Assembly: GCF_013248975.1 (NCBI RefSeq) | Contig: NZ_JABRWH010000001.1 | Coordinates: 310,001 to 374,000, forward strand | Reading direction: 5' to 3' | Origin: Neobacillus endophyticus | Lineage (GTDB): Bacteria; Bacillota; Bacilli; Bacillales; Cytobacillaceae | Length of the DNA stretch: 64,000 nt | Shown: piece by piece, positions 43,995 through 52,866 of the stretch | Position numbering within the stretch: the first letter of the stretch is position 1 | Layout of the letters: each line of letters starts with the position of its first letter | Notes under the pieces: generated by a model | What the model was told of the DNA's origin: nothing | The model's input: the letters and a program-made list of their open reading frames with translations, nothing else | Databases searched by the model: none | Program-made: the position numbers and the translations under genes

Positions 43995-45524
43995 ATGGAA
44001 CACTCAATTACAAATAATCATCGGCCTCCATACGGAATCATTGCGATTCTGATGATTGGGGCATTTATTTCCATGCTAAATGAAACACTTCTGAATGTTG
44101 CCCTTCCTTCTATTATGAAGAATTTGAACGTGGGTGCATCTACTGTACAATGGCTTTCAACCGGCTACATGCTGGTAAATGGGGTTATGGTCCCAGCCAC
44201 AGCGTTTTTAATCCAAAAATATTCAGTTCGCAGATTATTCCTAACTGCCATCAGTTTATTTACGGTCGGTACATTTCTAGCTGGGTTTGCACCAGCATTT
44301 CCTGTTTTATTGCTAGCCCGTATGATTCAAGCATCCGGTTCGGCTATTATGATGCCACTATTAATGAATGTGATGCTAACAAGCTTTCCTCCTGAAAAAC
44401 GTGGAGCAGCGATGGGACTTTTCGGTTTAGTATTCATTTTTGCTCCAGCAGTAGGTCCGACTTTATCAGGCTGGCTGCTTGAACATTATGATTGGAGAAT
44501 GCTATTCCATCTTGTTTCACCAATCGCAGTGATCATATTGTTAATCGCTGTTTTCTTGCTTAAGGATAAAAAAGGTAAAGTGGACCTTCGTCTTGATTTT
44601 CTATCACTTTTATTGTCAAGTGTAGGATTTGGTGGATTATTATATGGATTCAGCTCAGCTGGTGATAAAGGCTGGGATAGCCCTCAAGTGTATATGACGA
44701 TTATAGTCGGGGCTATTTCATTAGTCCTGTTTATTTTCCGTCAATTTAAACTTGAAAAGCCAATGCTGGAATTCAGAATCTATAAATACCCAATGTTTGC
44801 CCTATCATCTTCCATTTCCATTGTCATTGCAATGGCGATGTTTTCTGGGATGCTGCTACTGCCACTCTATGTACAGTCTATTCGCGGCATATCAACCTTT
44901 AAGTCCGGACTTTTGATGCTTCCTGGTTCGCTTTTAATGGGCATTATGTCGCCTATTACAGGGAAACTCTTTGATAAATTCGGCGGTCGTGTTTTAGCGG
45001 TTATTGGATTATCGATTATGACCTTAACGACTTATTTTTTCAGTAAGTTAACATTGGATACATCCTATACACAATTAATGATTTTATATTCTCTGCGGTT
45101 GTTCGGTATGTCAATGGTCATGATGCCAGTTATGACAAATGGCTTAAACCAGCTGCCAGCACGATTGTATCCGCATGGTACTGCCATGAATAATACATTA
45201 CAGCAAGTATCCGGTGCCATTGGTTCAGCACTGCTTATCACGGTCATGTCCAATCGGACGAAAACACATGCAACTGATTTGGCTGCATCAGCAACAAAAC
45301 ACTTAACCCAGCAGCCTACACCTGCCGTTATCGCGGAAATGAAGCACCAAATTGCCATGAAGGCAATGCTCGAAGGAATCAATGATTCATTCCTAGTTTC
45401 TGTAGGAATTGCCTTTATTGCCCTAGTGCTTGCATTATTTATTAAACGGACAAAACAAGCAGAAGACCCAGCTGCTGTTAATACACAGGGTCAAAAAGTA
45501 GGTAGTAAATTAGCAGAAAGTTAA
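43995..45524 (+). CDS. MFS multidrug exporter, DHA2 (14-TMS) family
   Basis: A 509-residue membrane transporter. The DHA2 marks are MLNETLLNVALPSIMKNLNV in helix 1, the loop FLIQKYSVRRLF (motif A-like) and FAPAVGPTLSGWL (motif C, antiporter). It resembles LmrB/MdtP-type proton-drug antiporters. AAGGGGAG precedes the ATG. A strong terminator follows. Control by the divergent TetR gene is inferred. Confidence 0.92.
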   Translation: MEHSITNNHRPPYGIIAILMIGAFISMLNETLLNVALPSIMKNLNVGASTVQWLSTGYMLVNGVMVPATAFLIQKYSVRRLFLTAISLFTVGTFLAGFAPAFPVLLLARMIQASGSAIMMPLLMNVMLTSFPPEKRGAAMGLFGLVFIFAPAVGPTLSGWLLEHYDWRMLFHLVSPIAVIILLIAVFLLKDKKGKVDLRLDFLSLLLSSVGFGGLLYGFSSAGDKGWDSPQVYMTIIVGAISLVLFIFRQFKLEKPMLEFRIYKYPMFALSSSISIVIAMAMFSGMLLLPLYVQSIRGISTFKSGLLMLPGSLLMGIMSPITGKLFDKFGGRVLAVIGLSIMTLTTYFFSKLTLDTSYTQLMILYSLRLFGMSMVMMPVMTNGLNQLPARLYPHGTAMNNTLQQVSGAIGSALLITVMSNRTKTHATDLAASATKHLTQQPTPAVIAEMKHQIAMKAMLEGINDSFLVSVGIAFIALVLALFIKRTKQAEDPAAVNTQGQKVGSKLAES

Positions 45525-45526
45525 CA

Positions 45527-45560
45527 AAAAAAAGGTATCCAAACCGGATACCTTTTTTCT
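45527..45560 (+). terminator. MFS gene terminator
   Basis: AAAGGTATCC / GGATACCTTT with a 5-base loop and a T run, 8 bases past the stop. Confidence 0.9.
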
Positions 45561-45825
45561 ATCCTACGATTTGACAAGAAGTTCAAAAACTTGACAGGTA
45601 TTTTTATTAAAAGTAATATTATGTTTGAATTAATTACCTAATAGACTTCTGTTTTAATAGAAACTACTTTAGCATTTTATTAATTGATGAAAAATTGATG
45701 GTATGAAAAAGGAAACCTATTGCAATAGAAGGATCTATAATCATTTGAAATCATAATGCCCCATTTAAGGGAGAAATTCATATAATTGGTAGACAATTAA
45801 AAAGCTTTTTTGGCTAGTTAAGTGT

Positions 45826-45898
45826 AAACCGACAATTTAAAAAGTGTAATGGTCTTAATAAGTCCATTGCGCTTTGAAATTGTCGGTTTTTTTATTTT
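45826..45898 (+). promoter_or_regulatory. long leader hairpin before dabB (possible attenuator)
   Basis: AAACCGACAATTT pairs with AAATTGTCGGTTT. Inside it AAAGTGTAATGG pairs with CCATTGCGCTTT with G-U pairs, giving a stem of about 25 bp. TTTTTTTATTTTATTT follows at once. It has the full form of an intrinsic terminator but is placed 73 bases before dabB, so it would lower or control operon transcription. It could also end a short RNA made upstream. Confidence 0.6.
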
Positions 45899-45920
45899 AT
45901 TTAGAAAGGAAAGTTAGAAA

Positions 45921-45977
45921 ATGAATCAAGGAATATTGATGACATATACCCTTCAATGGGGGGATGTAAAATGTTAA
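45921..45977 (+). CDS. 18-aa leader ORF overlapping dabB start
   Basis: MNQGILMTYTLQWGDVKC. AAAGGAAAG lies upstream, and its TAA overlaps the ATG region of dabB (ATGTTAA). It has no run of one regulatory codon. It may couple translation into dabB, or be chance. Confidence 0.35.
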   Translation: MNQGILMTYTLQWGDVKC

Positions 45978-47503
45978 ATTTTCATAGTTCGGCTTTCCTT
46001 CCTGGGATGTTTTTTATCTTACTTGCTATTTCTGTCCTTAGCTCGCTATTCCTATTAATTTCAAAGGGATCTTTGAAATGGATCTCTTTTCATATCGGTG
46101 TGATATCATTCCCCCCTATAGCTGCTCTGGCAGGCCTTTTATTAAACAGGAGAAGCACCCATGTCGGCCCATGGCACTTTGATTCTTTATCATGGCTCTT
46201 GGCTTTGTTTGTCCTGACAATCGGTGCGATAGTTCAGCGCTATTCTGTTCGATACTTGTACGGAGACCAATCATACCGCAAATATTTTTCGTTTCTAACA
46301 TTGACAACAGCTGCTGACTCTTTGGCATGGCTTAGTGATGATTTGCGCTTACTGATGTTATGCTGGGGCGCAACACTTCTTGGTTTAACGTTTCTAATCG
46401 GGTTAAAACAAGAATGGTATGTTGCAAGAAATGCCTCAGTATATTCTGGAAGAATGTTTGCACTAAGTTGGGGTGTCTTGCTGCTCGCTGTCATCTGGCT
46501 GACACAAGCTACTGGTCACTGGCAGCTGTCACAGGTATTAACAGAAAACAGTCTTTCCCGGCTTGACGCATGGAAAAGAACCTGTATAAACCTTCTTCTG
46601 ATTTTGGCTGTTATCATCCCTGCTGCACAATGGCCTTTTCACAGATGGCTGTTAGATTCTGTAGTGGCACCAACTCCTATTTCTGCCGTCATGCATGCAG
46701 GGATCGTAAATGCTGGTGGAATACTGCTAACGCGATTTTCTCCAATTTTAAGCGGGGATCCGGCACAAATGGTCCTGCTCATTATATCTAGTATCTCTGT
46801 CCTAATGGGGACCGGAATAATGTTGGTTCAGGTGGATTATAAACGACAGCTTGTAGGCTCAACAATGGCTCAGATGGGGTTTATGTTAATTCAATGCGCA
46901 TTAGGTGCGTATGGGGCTGCCGTTATTCATGCTGTACTGCATGGACTTTTTAAAGCAACATTATTTTTACAGGCTGGTTCTGCCGTTCACCAAAAAGAGC
47001 GAAACAAAGGGCACCAGAAATCGTCACCATTATGGACCATTATTGGCGGTATTATAGGGTTGCTAACCGGAATAGGTTATTGTCTGACATCACCAAGCGA
47101 TGGTTACCAATGGATCAGTGCCATCATCTTAGGCTGGGCAGTTTCATTCGCCTGGATGCGAATGGTGGCATTTGGATATGGTCTGATCGACCGTATAGCG
47201 GGAATGATCCTATTAGCTGGATTTGCAGGGGTATTCGCCATGATCCATACCGTCCTTTTTCACTTATTACAAGACACGGCTCAATCAAGCGTTCAGACTT
47301 TCTCACCGGCTGTTATTTACCTTTTCATCATCCTGATTGCTGGGAGTGTTATTGGTACATGGTTATTCCGCCACCGTTCAACCGCTGCTTTTGCCGTTCT
47401 TTACCTTTGGCTTATACGGTTAAGTGAGCCGCAAACTGATATGGTTGAAAGCCATCCAAAGTATCTGACACATTCAATGTCACAAGGAGGTAATTTACAA
47501 TGA
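45971..47503 (+). CDS. dabB: DabB, NuoL/NdhF-like subunit of inorganic-carbon pump
   Basis: A 510-residue polytopic membrane protein related to NADH dehydrogenase subunit 5 and Mrp antiporters. Key stretches are AAQWPFHRWLLDSVVAPTPI and SAVMHAGIVNAGGILLTRFS, which carry the Lys/His line of the proton channel, and STMAQMGFMLIQCALGAYGA. Paired with DabA it forms the DAB inorganic-carbon accumulation complex, thought to use ion flux to drive CO2 hydration. The ATG at 45971 follows GGGGGGATGTAAA. Its stop overlaps dabA by 4 bases. Confidence 0.93.
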   Translation: MLNFHSSAFLPGMFFILLAISVLSSLFLLISKGSLKWISFHIGVISFPPIAALAGLLLNRRSTHVGPWHFDSLSWLLALFVLTIGAIVQRYSVRYLYGDQSYRKYFSFLTLTTAADSLAWLSDDLRLLMLCWGATLLGLTFLIGLKQEWYVARNASVYSGRMFALSWGVLLLAVIWLTQATGHWQLSQVLTENSLSRLDAWKRTCINLLLILAVIIPAAQWPFHRWLLDSVVAPTPISAVMHAGIVNAGGILLTRFSPILSGDPAQMVLLIISSISVLMGTGIMLVQVDYKRQLVGSTMAQMGFMLIQCALGAYGAAVIHAVLHGLFKATLFLQAGSAVHQKERNKGHQKSSPLWTIIGGIIGLLTGIGYCLTSPSDGYQWISAIILGWAVSFAWMRMVAFGYGLIDRIAGMILLAGFAGVFAMIHTVLFHLLQDTAQSSVQTFSPAVIYLFIILIAGSVIGTWLFRHRSTAAFAVLYLWLIRLSEPQTDMVESHPKYLTHSMSQGGNLQ

Positions 47504-50121
47504 GCCCTACATTGGCGAAAAAATTACAACAGATTGAAAAAGAACCACGTCACATTGAACTTGATATACATGAATTTGTTCACTCAGCCAGCAATGTCAT
47601 AGCACCCCTCGGTCCTATTAGCACTTTTGCTGCCCGTCACCCCTGGGTAGGGATGGAACAGCATTCATTTGAACAAGTGGCACGCCGCTTACAACATACC
47701 AATGACATTGATCTATATCCGAGTAATCCAATGATTCAATTTGCCAGGAACAAAGGAGAAATTAATCCACATTATCTGGAAATCAGCCTGCAGCGTTGGC
47801 TGGATACGCAGCGGCTGGATCTTCCACGTGTAACGGCAGAGCAGTATTGCCGCGCTGCTCTGCATACGTACGAGCCATCGCTTGAGTTCCGGGAATTACC
47901 AGAGTTAAAAAAATTGGTAAAAAAATTAAATCGGATTCAGTTTCAAATTACAGAAAAAAAATTTCTTATAACATATAGTCAGCGATTAGAACAATTAGGT
48001 GTTGAAAAAACTGCGACCAATCTTAATCTCCAAATCATTAAGTGGTGTAAATTATTCCTTGATGAATCGCAAGCTGTCTGGACAATGCCAAATCGCGATA
48101 AAGGTTTTTACCATGCATGGAAGAAACTGGTTCCGTATGATCCTGCAATTAAACCCGCTATACGCAGTCAGCTCCATAATCTGCCTATAGATGCTGGACA
48201 AGCTTTAATGGAGGCGTTGTTAAAGCTTGAAATCCCATATACCCAAATTCAAAACTATCTGGAGGCACACTTGCTTTCATTACCAGGCTGGGCAGGAATG
48301 ATGCTCTGGCGTTCACAAGAATCAGCACAAGACCACTCACTGCTCACAGAATACTTAGCAGTAAGACTTTCACTGGAATATGCCTTTATTCACTCTTATC
48401 TCCCACTTCCAGAACAAAAATTGGAAGAACAGGTTCAACTGGAGACTCTAATTGCCAGCTGGCTCCATTGGGGAGAACTGACAATCCACGAATTTTCACA
48501 GCTATCTCCTACAGAACTAAAGGCTCGATTAATGCTCGCCAGTCGGTTTGATCAGATTCTCCGTAATCAACTTTGGCTCGAAGCATGGGAGAAAACTTAT
48601 GAAGAACAAATAATTAAGCTGCTATCTACAAAACGGGAAGATGGCGAAGGAAAAGCAAAAACCATAGAAGCACAATTTGTTTTTTGCATTGATGTGCGCT
48701 CAGAGCCATTCCGCAGAAAATTGGAACAAGCTGGTTCTTATGAAACAATTGGCGCTGCCGGTTTTTTCGGATTACCGATAGAAACATGTGAGCTTGGTAG
48801 CCAGCACACACATAACTCGCTGCCGGTTATGTTCAAACCACAACACCGAATAAAAGAAGAGGCAACTGAATCTGAATTTTTAGCCTATCAACAACGCAAA
48901 CAGACAGCATATTCTCTTAGCTCTGCATTTAAGATGATGAAACAAAATTTGCTATCCAGTTTAGTCCTGCCAGAAATAAGCGGCCCTTGGCTCGGTCTGC
49001 AAACGCTGGCCCGAAGCTTTGTTCCTAAGAAAACTGCCTATGCTGCTCGTAAAATAAAAGAAACATGGCTCCATAAACCTTCTACAGAACTATCACTCGA
49101 TCATGTTCAAACAAAAGGTTCAGAGCTGCCTATAGGATTTTCACTTGATGAGAAAATTTTGTATGTTAAACAAGCTTTAAAAACGATGGGACTCGCTGAC
49201 CATTTTGCTCCATTAGTAGTTATATGCGGGCACGGAAGTCACAGCACAAATAATCCTTATGCTTCGGCACTTGATTGCGGGGCATGCGGTGGTGCATCAA
49301 GCGGTTTTAATGCGAGAGTACTAGCAGCCCTTTGTAATCTTCCTGAAGTTCGGAATGGCCTTATAGAAGAAGGCATTGCTATACCCAAGGAAACTATATT
49401 TGCAGCGGCTGAACATATCACGACACTTGATCAGCTGAAGTGGCTCTATGTTCCGGAGTTATCCGATTCTGCTCAAACAGCATTTGATAGCATCGAAGCT
49501 TGTTTACCAAAAATTTGCGAAGAGGCCAATGCGGAACGGATCCATAAATTACCGCATATTAACCATAATAATAAGAACCCTAAGTCTGAAGCCGCGCGTT
49601 TGGCAGAGGATTGGAGTGAAGCTCGCCCTGAGTGGGGACTGGCACGTAATGCCGCTTTTATCATCGGTGAACGCCGGCTTACCCAAAAATGTAATTTGGA
49701 GGGAAGAGCATTTCTTCACAGCTATAACTGGAAAAAAGACAAAAAAGGAAGCCTCCTAGCTAACATTATCACTGGACCAGGAACTGTTTGCCAGTGGATT
49801 AATCTGCAATATTATGCCTCAACTGTCGCACCGCACTATTACGGAAGCGGCAATAAAGCAACGCAGACCGTGACAGCAGGTATCGGTGTTATGCAGGGAA
49901 ATGCCAGCGATTTGTTATCAGGGCTTCCATGGCAATCTGTCATGCAGTCGGATCTGGAATTCTATCATTCACCATTACGTCTGCTGGTCATTATCCAGGC
50001 ACCAAAAGATTATGTGGAAAGATTGCTGAAAAACGATCCAGCATTTAATCAAAAACTCCGCAATGGATGGATCCGGCTTGCATCCATTGATCCGGAAGGA
50101 AACTGGAAAAGCTGGTCATAA
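47500..50121 (+). CDS. dabA: DabA, DUF2309/YbcC carbonic-anhydrase-like subunit
   Basis: A large (873 residues) peripheral protein of the UPF0753/DUF2309 family. The zinc ligands resemble a beta-carbonic anhydrase: VFCIDVRSEPFRR (Cys, Asp, Arg at about 389-396) and VICGHGSHSTNNP with LDCGACGGASSG (His about 574, Cys about 589). It works with DabB to hydrate CO2 vectorially at the membrane. Coupled to dabB by ATGA. Together they should let the cell hold bicarbonate at air-level CO2. Confidence 0.95.
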   Translation: MSPTLAKKLQQIEKEPRHIELDIHEFVHSASNVIAPLGPISTFAARHPWVGMEQHSFEQVARRLQHTNDIDLYPSNPMIQFARNKGEINPHYLEISLQRWLDTQRLDLPRVTAEQYCRAALHTYEPSLEFRELPELKKLVKKLNRIQFQITEKKFLITYSQRLEQLGVEKTATNLNLQIIKWCKLFLDESQAVWTMPNRDKGFYHAWKKLVPYDPAIKPAIRSQLHNLPIDAGQALMEALLKLEIPYTQIQNYLEAHLLSLPGWAGMMLWRSQESAQDHSLLTEYLAVRLSLEYAFIHSYLPLPEQKLEEQVQLETLIASWLHWGELTIHEFSQLSPTELKARLMLASRFDQILRNQLWLEAWEKTYEEQIIKLLSTKREDGEGKAKTIEAQFVFCIDVRSEPFRRKLEQAGSYETIGAAGFFGLPIETCELGSQHTHNSLPVMFKPQHRIKEEATESEFLAYQQRKQTAYSLSSAFKMMKQNLLSSLVLPEISGPWLGLQTLARSFVPKKTAYAARKIKETWLHKPSTELSLDHVQTKGSELPIGFSLDEKILYVKQALKTMGLADHFAPLVVICGHGSHSTNNPYASALDCGACGGASSGFNARVLAALCNLPEVRNGLIEEGIAIPKETIFAAAEHITTLDQLKWLYVPELSDSAQTAFDSIEACLPKICEEANAERIHKLPHINHNNKNPKSEAARLAEDWSEARPEWGLARNAAFIIGERRLTQKCNLEGRAFLHSYNWKKDKKGSLLANIITGPGTVCQWINLQYYASTVAPHYYGSGNKATQTVTAGIGVMQGNASDLLSGLPWQSVMQSDLEFYHSPLRLLVIIQAPKDYVERLLKNDPAFNQKLRNGWIRLASIDPEGNWKSWS

Positions 50122-50169
50122 TCTATTTCATTTTTTAACTTTTATTAGAAAGAAGGAAAAAGAAACAAT

Positions 50170-50535
50170 ATGGATAAGACAAAAGGGATGATTGAAGCCG
50201 AAATTAGCAAGGCCTTAACCCATTGGGAGAAAACCTATCTTGGCCGCGGCTCCGTATCTGTTAAATCAGACATTCTTCGGGATATGATTATCGTCATTTT
50301 ACAAGGGATCCTATCCCCTGCCGAATATGCCTTATGTCAAGATAAAGAAGGACTGCTTTCTGTTAAAAAGAATCGAAATAGCCTGGTGGAAACAGGAATT
50401 GAAGATTTAAAAACCATTATTTTAGAAATAACAGATCTCGAGGTAGTAAGTTTTTATACCGATATTAGCACACGTACCGGGGAAAGGGTCATGGTCTTTA
50501 AACTCTCGGATGAATTAGAAACCAAACTATCATAG
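50170..50535 (+). CDS. ybcI: DUF2294 protein, YbcI-like
   Basis: A 121-residue soluble protein that matches DUF2294 (LGRGSVSVKSDILRDMIIVI.., ISTRTGERVMVFKLSDELE). B. subtilis ybcI is a member of the equivalent ybc/ndhF cluster. Function unknown, with a regulatory role in the carbon pump possible. AGAAAGAAGGAAAAAG precedes the ATG. It is 48 bases after dabA and 15 bases before the next gene. Confidence 0.85.
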   Translation: MDKTKGMIEAEISKALTHWEKTYLGRGSVSVKSDILRDMIIVILQGILSPAEYALCQDKEGLLSVKKNRNSLVETGIEDLKTIILEITDLEVVSFYTDISTRTGERVMVFKLSDELETKLS

Positions 50536-50550
50536 TATGAGGTGAATAAC

Positions 50551-51048
50551 ATGAAAACTGCTAAAAAGAAAAAAGTTCTTTTGGTCATTGGGAATGAAGA
50601 CAAAATAGAAGATATCAAAAAAGAATTTCCAAGCATTGATTTTGAAAATATGATTATTTTACAAAGTTATGGTTCTGTTATTTCTCCTTTTGGCGATCAA
50701 ATGCGGGACATCATTTTAACTGTCTATCAGGAAAATGTTGAGGAAATCATTGTGACGATATCTAAAGCAAATAAAATGAATACAGATGAAACCATTAAAA
50801 AGATCCTTGAAAATGAAGAGTTACAAGAAAAACTTAAAACATATCATTATCTTTTTACTTATTGCATTCCTGAATTTCCGGAAGGCGGAATAAAAAGTTG
50901 GCTGGAGGGAAGCAACCCTCTTAAGGATGATCTCCAAAAAAGTGTCGAAGTTATTCGCCAGCATCCTCTGTTGCCATCCACTGTAAAAGTAAGGTCATTA
51001 TTGTATAGTTTTGAATCTAAAAAAGAAGTAGATTTTGCTGTTTTATAA
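50551..51048 (+). CDS. ybcF: carbonic-anhydrase-like pseudoenzyme, YbcF-like
   Basis: A 165-residue protein that aligns with beta-carbonic anhydrases: YGSVISPFGDQMRDIILTVY corresponds to [20 protein letters not shown] of the true enzyme at 55398, and the C-terminal SVEVIRQHPLLP matches [12 protein letters not shown]. The zinc ligands are gone: the CxDxR motif is replaced by IGNEDK and HHDCG by SKANK. It should therefore be inactive as an anhydrase and may be structural or regulatory for DabAB. ATG at 50551 after GAGGTGAATAAC. Confidence 0.8.
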   Translation: MKTAKKKKVLLVIGNEDKIEDIKKEFPSIDFENMIILQSYGSVISPFGDQMRDIILTVYQENVEEIIVTISKANKMNTDETIKKILENEELQEKLKTYHYLFTYCIPEFPEGGIKSWLEGSNPLKDDLQKSVEVIRQHPLLPSTVKVRSLLYSFESKKEVDFAVL

Positions 51049-51056
51049 CAGACTTT

Positions 51057-51090
51057 TGGGGTAGAAAAATTATAAATCTACCCCATTTTC
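51057..51090 (+). terminator. dab operon terminator
   Basis: TGGGGTAGA / TCTACCCCA with an 11-base loop, followed by TTTTCT. It lies directly after the operon's last stop. Confidence 0.85.
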
Positions 51091-51100
51091 TATAAAACCG

Positions 51101-51580
51101 TTATTTTTGTTTACAAATAAGTTCATTAATATATTTTAGACATTCCTCTATCACTTGATCCTTCATAATGAAACTATACTCCTTGTCAAATCTTACCCGC
51201 GACAAATCTCCTTGAACAACATCTGGACCATTCGTTTCATGATAACTCTTTGTTTGCTCTATCGTATTTACTCTTCCCCAAAAAACAGATTTGACAAATG
51301 CTCCTGTCTCGCCTGAGACTTTGTACTCAGCCAAAAATTGTAAATCATCTAAAATGGCTCCAGTTTCTTCATAAACCTCTCTTCTTGCTGCCTCCTCAAG
51401 TGTTTCCCCAGGTTCACATTTACCACCTGGAAATTCGAGCCCTCTGACTTTATGGCGGGTTAATACCCAACAATCCCCATATTGACAAATAACAAGCACA
51501 TGATTAGCCTTTTCTGAAAAAGCATGCTTAGAAAATGACAGTTCCACAATGTGGCCGTTCTGGTCTAAAAATGTAATCAT
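51101..51580 (-). CDS. ytkD: NUDIX hydrolase YtkD
   Basis: A 159-residue NUDIX enzyme. The box reads GGKCEPGETLEEAARREVYE followed by ETG (about 54-76). B. subtilis YtkD cleans 8-oxo-dGTP and acts on oxidised or 5'-triphosphate nucleotides. The context next to ytlD-side genes and luxS agrees. Translation starts at 51580 with GGCGGG 9 bases upstream. A convergent terminator precedes its 3' end. Confidence 0.92.
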   Translation of the reverse strand: MITFLDQNGHIVELSFSKHAFSEKANHVLVICQYGDCWVLTRHKVRGLEFPGGKCEPGETLEEAARREVYEETGAILDDLQFLAEYKVSGETGAFVKSVFWGRVNTIEQTKSYHETNGPDVVQGDLSRVRFDKEYSFIMKDQVIEECLKYINELICKQK

Positions 51581-51619
51581 CCCTTTATACCCGCCTTATG
51601 TATATTCAATATTTTTATT

Positions 51620-51658
51620 ATAAAACAAAAAAAAGAAAATCCTAAAATCTTAGGATTC
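51620..51658 (-). terminator. terminator of the 107-aa gene
   Basis: On the minus strand AATCCTAA / TTAGGATT followed by TTCTTTTTTTTG. It overlaps the stop. Confidence 0.8.
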
Positions 51659-51973
51659 CCCCGGAAGAATATTCATTGATTCAATGTGACGTTTCGCTTC
51701 TTCATCACCTAATTTATATAACATTCCATAAACCTGTTGAATGGTCCTGTCATATGCATCATTTTCCTTATCATAATGGTATTCGAGAAACGGAACATGT
51801 GACCGGATAAAATTTTGCCATTCAGTTGAATAATTTTGATCAAATAATTCACGTAGGTCTGTTATTTCTTCATCAGTAGCCTGAATTTTAAAGCTCCAGG
51901 TGGAATCAGTGGCGCTCTTCGTAATATGGCCCGTTCCAACATCTATGTAATAAGTCTTTTTTTGCTCAGCCAT
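51650..51973 (-). CDS. conserved hypothetical protein, 107 aa
   Basis: MAEQKKTYYIDVGTGHITKS.. ending ..HIESMNILPGES. Acidic, soluble; similar Bacillus proteins are known to me only as uncharacterised or loosely named hydrolases, with no catalytic motif visible. AAAGGGGATGTGTTC precedes the ATG at 51973. Monocistronic, with its own terminator. Confidence 0.75.
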   Translation of the reverse strand: MAEQKKTYYIDVGTGHITKSATDSTWSFKIQATDEEITDLRELFDQNYSTEWQNFIRSHVPFLEYHYDKENDAYDRTIQQVYGMLYKLGDEEAKRHIESMNILPGES

Positions 51974-52202
51974 GAACACATCCCCTTTTATTTGTTAGTA
52001 ATCCTCAAATGGAAAAAAATTATTCCAGATGCAAAATTCGATTTATTTTTCATAATGGTTTACGATATAATAAACCAAACAAATAAAATAGACAGATTTT
52101 TCTGTTAATTAAACTAAGGTTTAAATCAGGAATTTTTTTCTCTTTTATGGGAAAGTATGAATGATACCTGTACAATTTATAGGAGGATAAGGAGGTGTAA
52201 AA

Positions 52203-52460
52203 ATGAAACTTGTAGACGAACTTTATGAGATGTATCGAAATAAGCTGACTGGGGATGAAGAGGACATTGACATGCTGGCATTTGCCTTTTTAGAAGAAAT
52301 GTCACATGAAGATCTTTTGGCATTGATTCAAGATATGGATAAACAAGAACTCTATGATTTAATGGGCCTTTATTTAATCGAAAGCTTAAAAGGGAAATTT
52401 GCTCAAGAACAATACGGCCAGCATCGTACCAATACTTATTATCCTCGAAACATTCATTGA
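52203..52460 (+). CDS. DUF6154-like small acidic protein
   Basis: An 85-residue acidic helical protein (MKLVDELYEMYRNKLTGDEE.., MSHEDLLALIQDMDKQELYD). I recall similar sequences in Bacillaceae as DUF6154. Function unknown. Two stacked binding sites (AGGAGG, then AAGGAGGTG) precede the ATG. Confidence 0.75.
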   Translation: MKLVDELYEMYRNKLTGDEEDIDMLAFAFLEEMSHEDLLALIQDMDKQELYDLMGLYLIESLKGKFAQEQYGQHRTNTYYPRNIH

Positions 52461-52553
52461 TTTTTACATAGCTGCATTTCGGGAGGCGCGCTTACAGCCT
52501 CCCTTATATTTTGAATTCATGGGTACAATAAATATAAAAAAGGAGTGACAACA

Positions 52554-52724
52554 TTGTATACAGTTTTTGTTGTATGCATCGTTATTGTCATTGTCGTCCT
52601 GTTATTGGCAGTCATTACTACTTCCAAAGCATATTCCTATAAGCATACAATTGACTCATTAGAAAATAATCCAAATATTAAACAAGAGAATGACCAACAT
52701 ACAATCGAGAAAAACGAGCGATAA
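52554..52724 (+). CDS. ytzI: YtzI-like small membrane protein, 56 aa
   Basis: Small ORF starting at TTG 9 bases after AAGGAG: YTVFVVCIVIVIVVLLLAVI (one transmembrane helix), then TTSKAYSYKHTIDSLENN and a charged tail. The SKxYSYKHTID stretch matches the YtzI family known from Bacillaceae, function unknown. Its stop runs into the first copy of a 35-bp terminator palindrome. Confidence 0.75.
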   Translation: MYTVFVVCIVIVIVVLLLAVITTSKAYSYKHTIDSLENNPNIKQENDQHTIEKNER

Positions 52725-52757
52725 AAAATTCCTATTCATTTAGAATAGGAATTTTTT
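52723..52757 (+). terminator. 35-bp terminator palindrome, copy 1 (behind ytzI)
   Basis: AATTCCTATTC / GAATAGGAATT hairpin with A and T flanks. Identical over 35 bases to 54517-54551; together they bracket the IS insertion. Confidence 0.85.
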
Positions 52758-52866
52758 CAGATTGTAGACAAAAGGCATTTCAAAAGTTCCGATTCTGGCG
52801 CCCTTTTCTAAAATTGGGATTTTTCTGTTTGATTTTTCTTAAGGTAGACCCCGGCGGGGTCTATTT

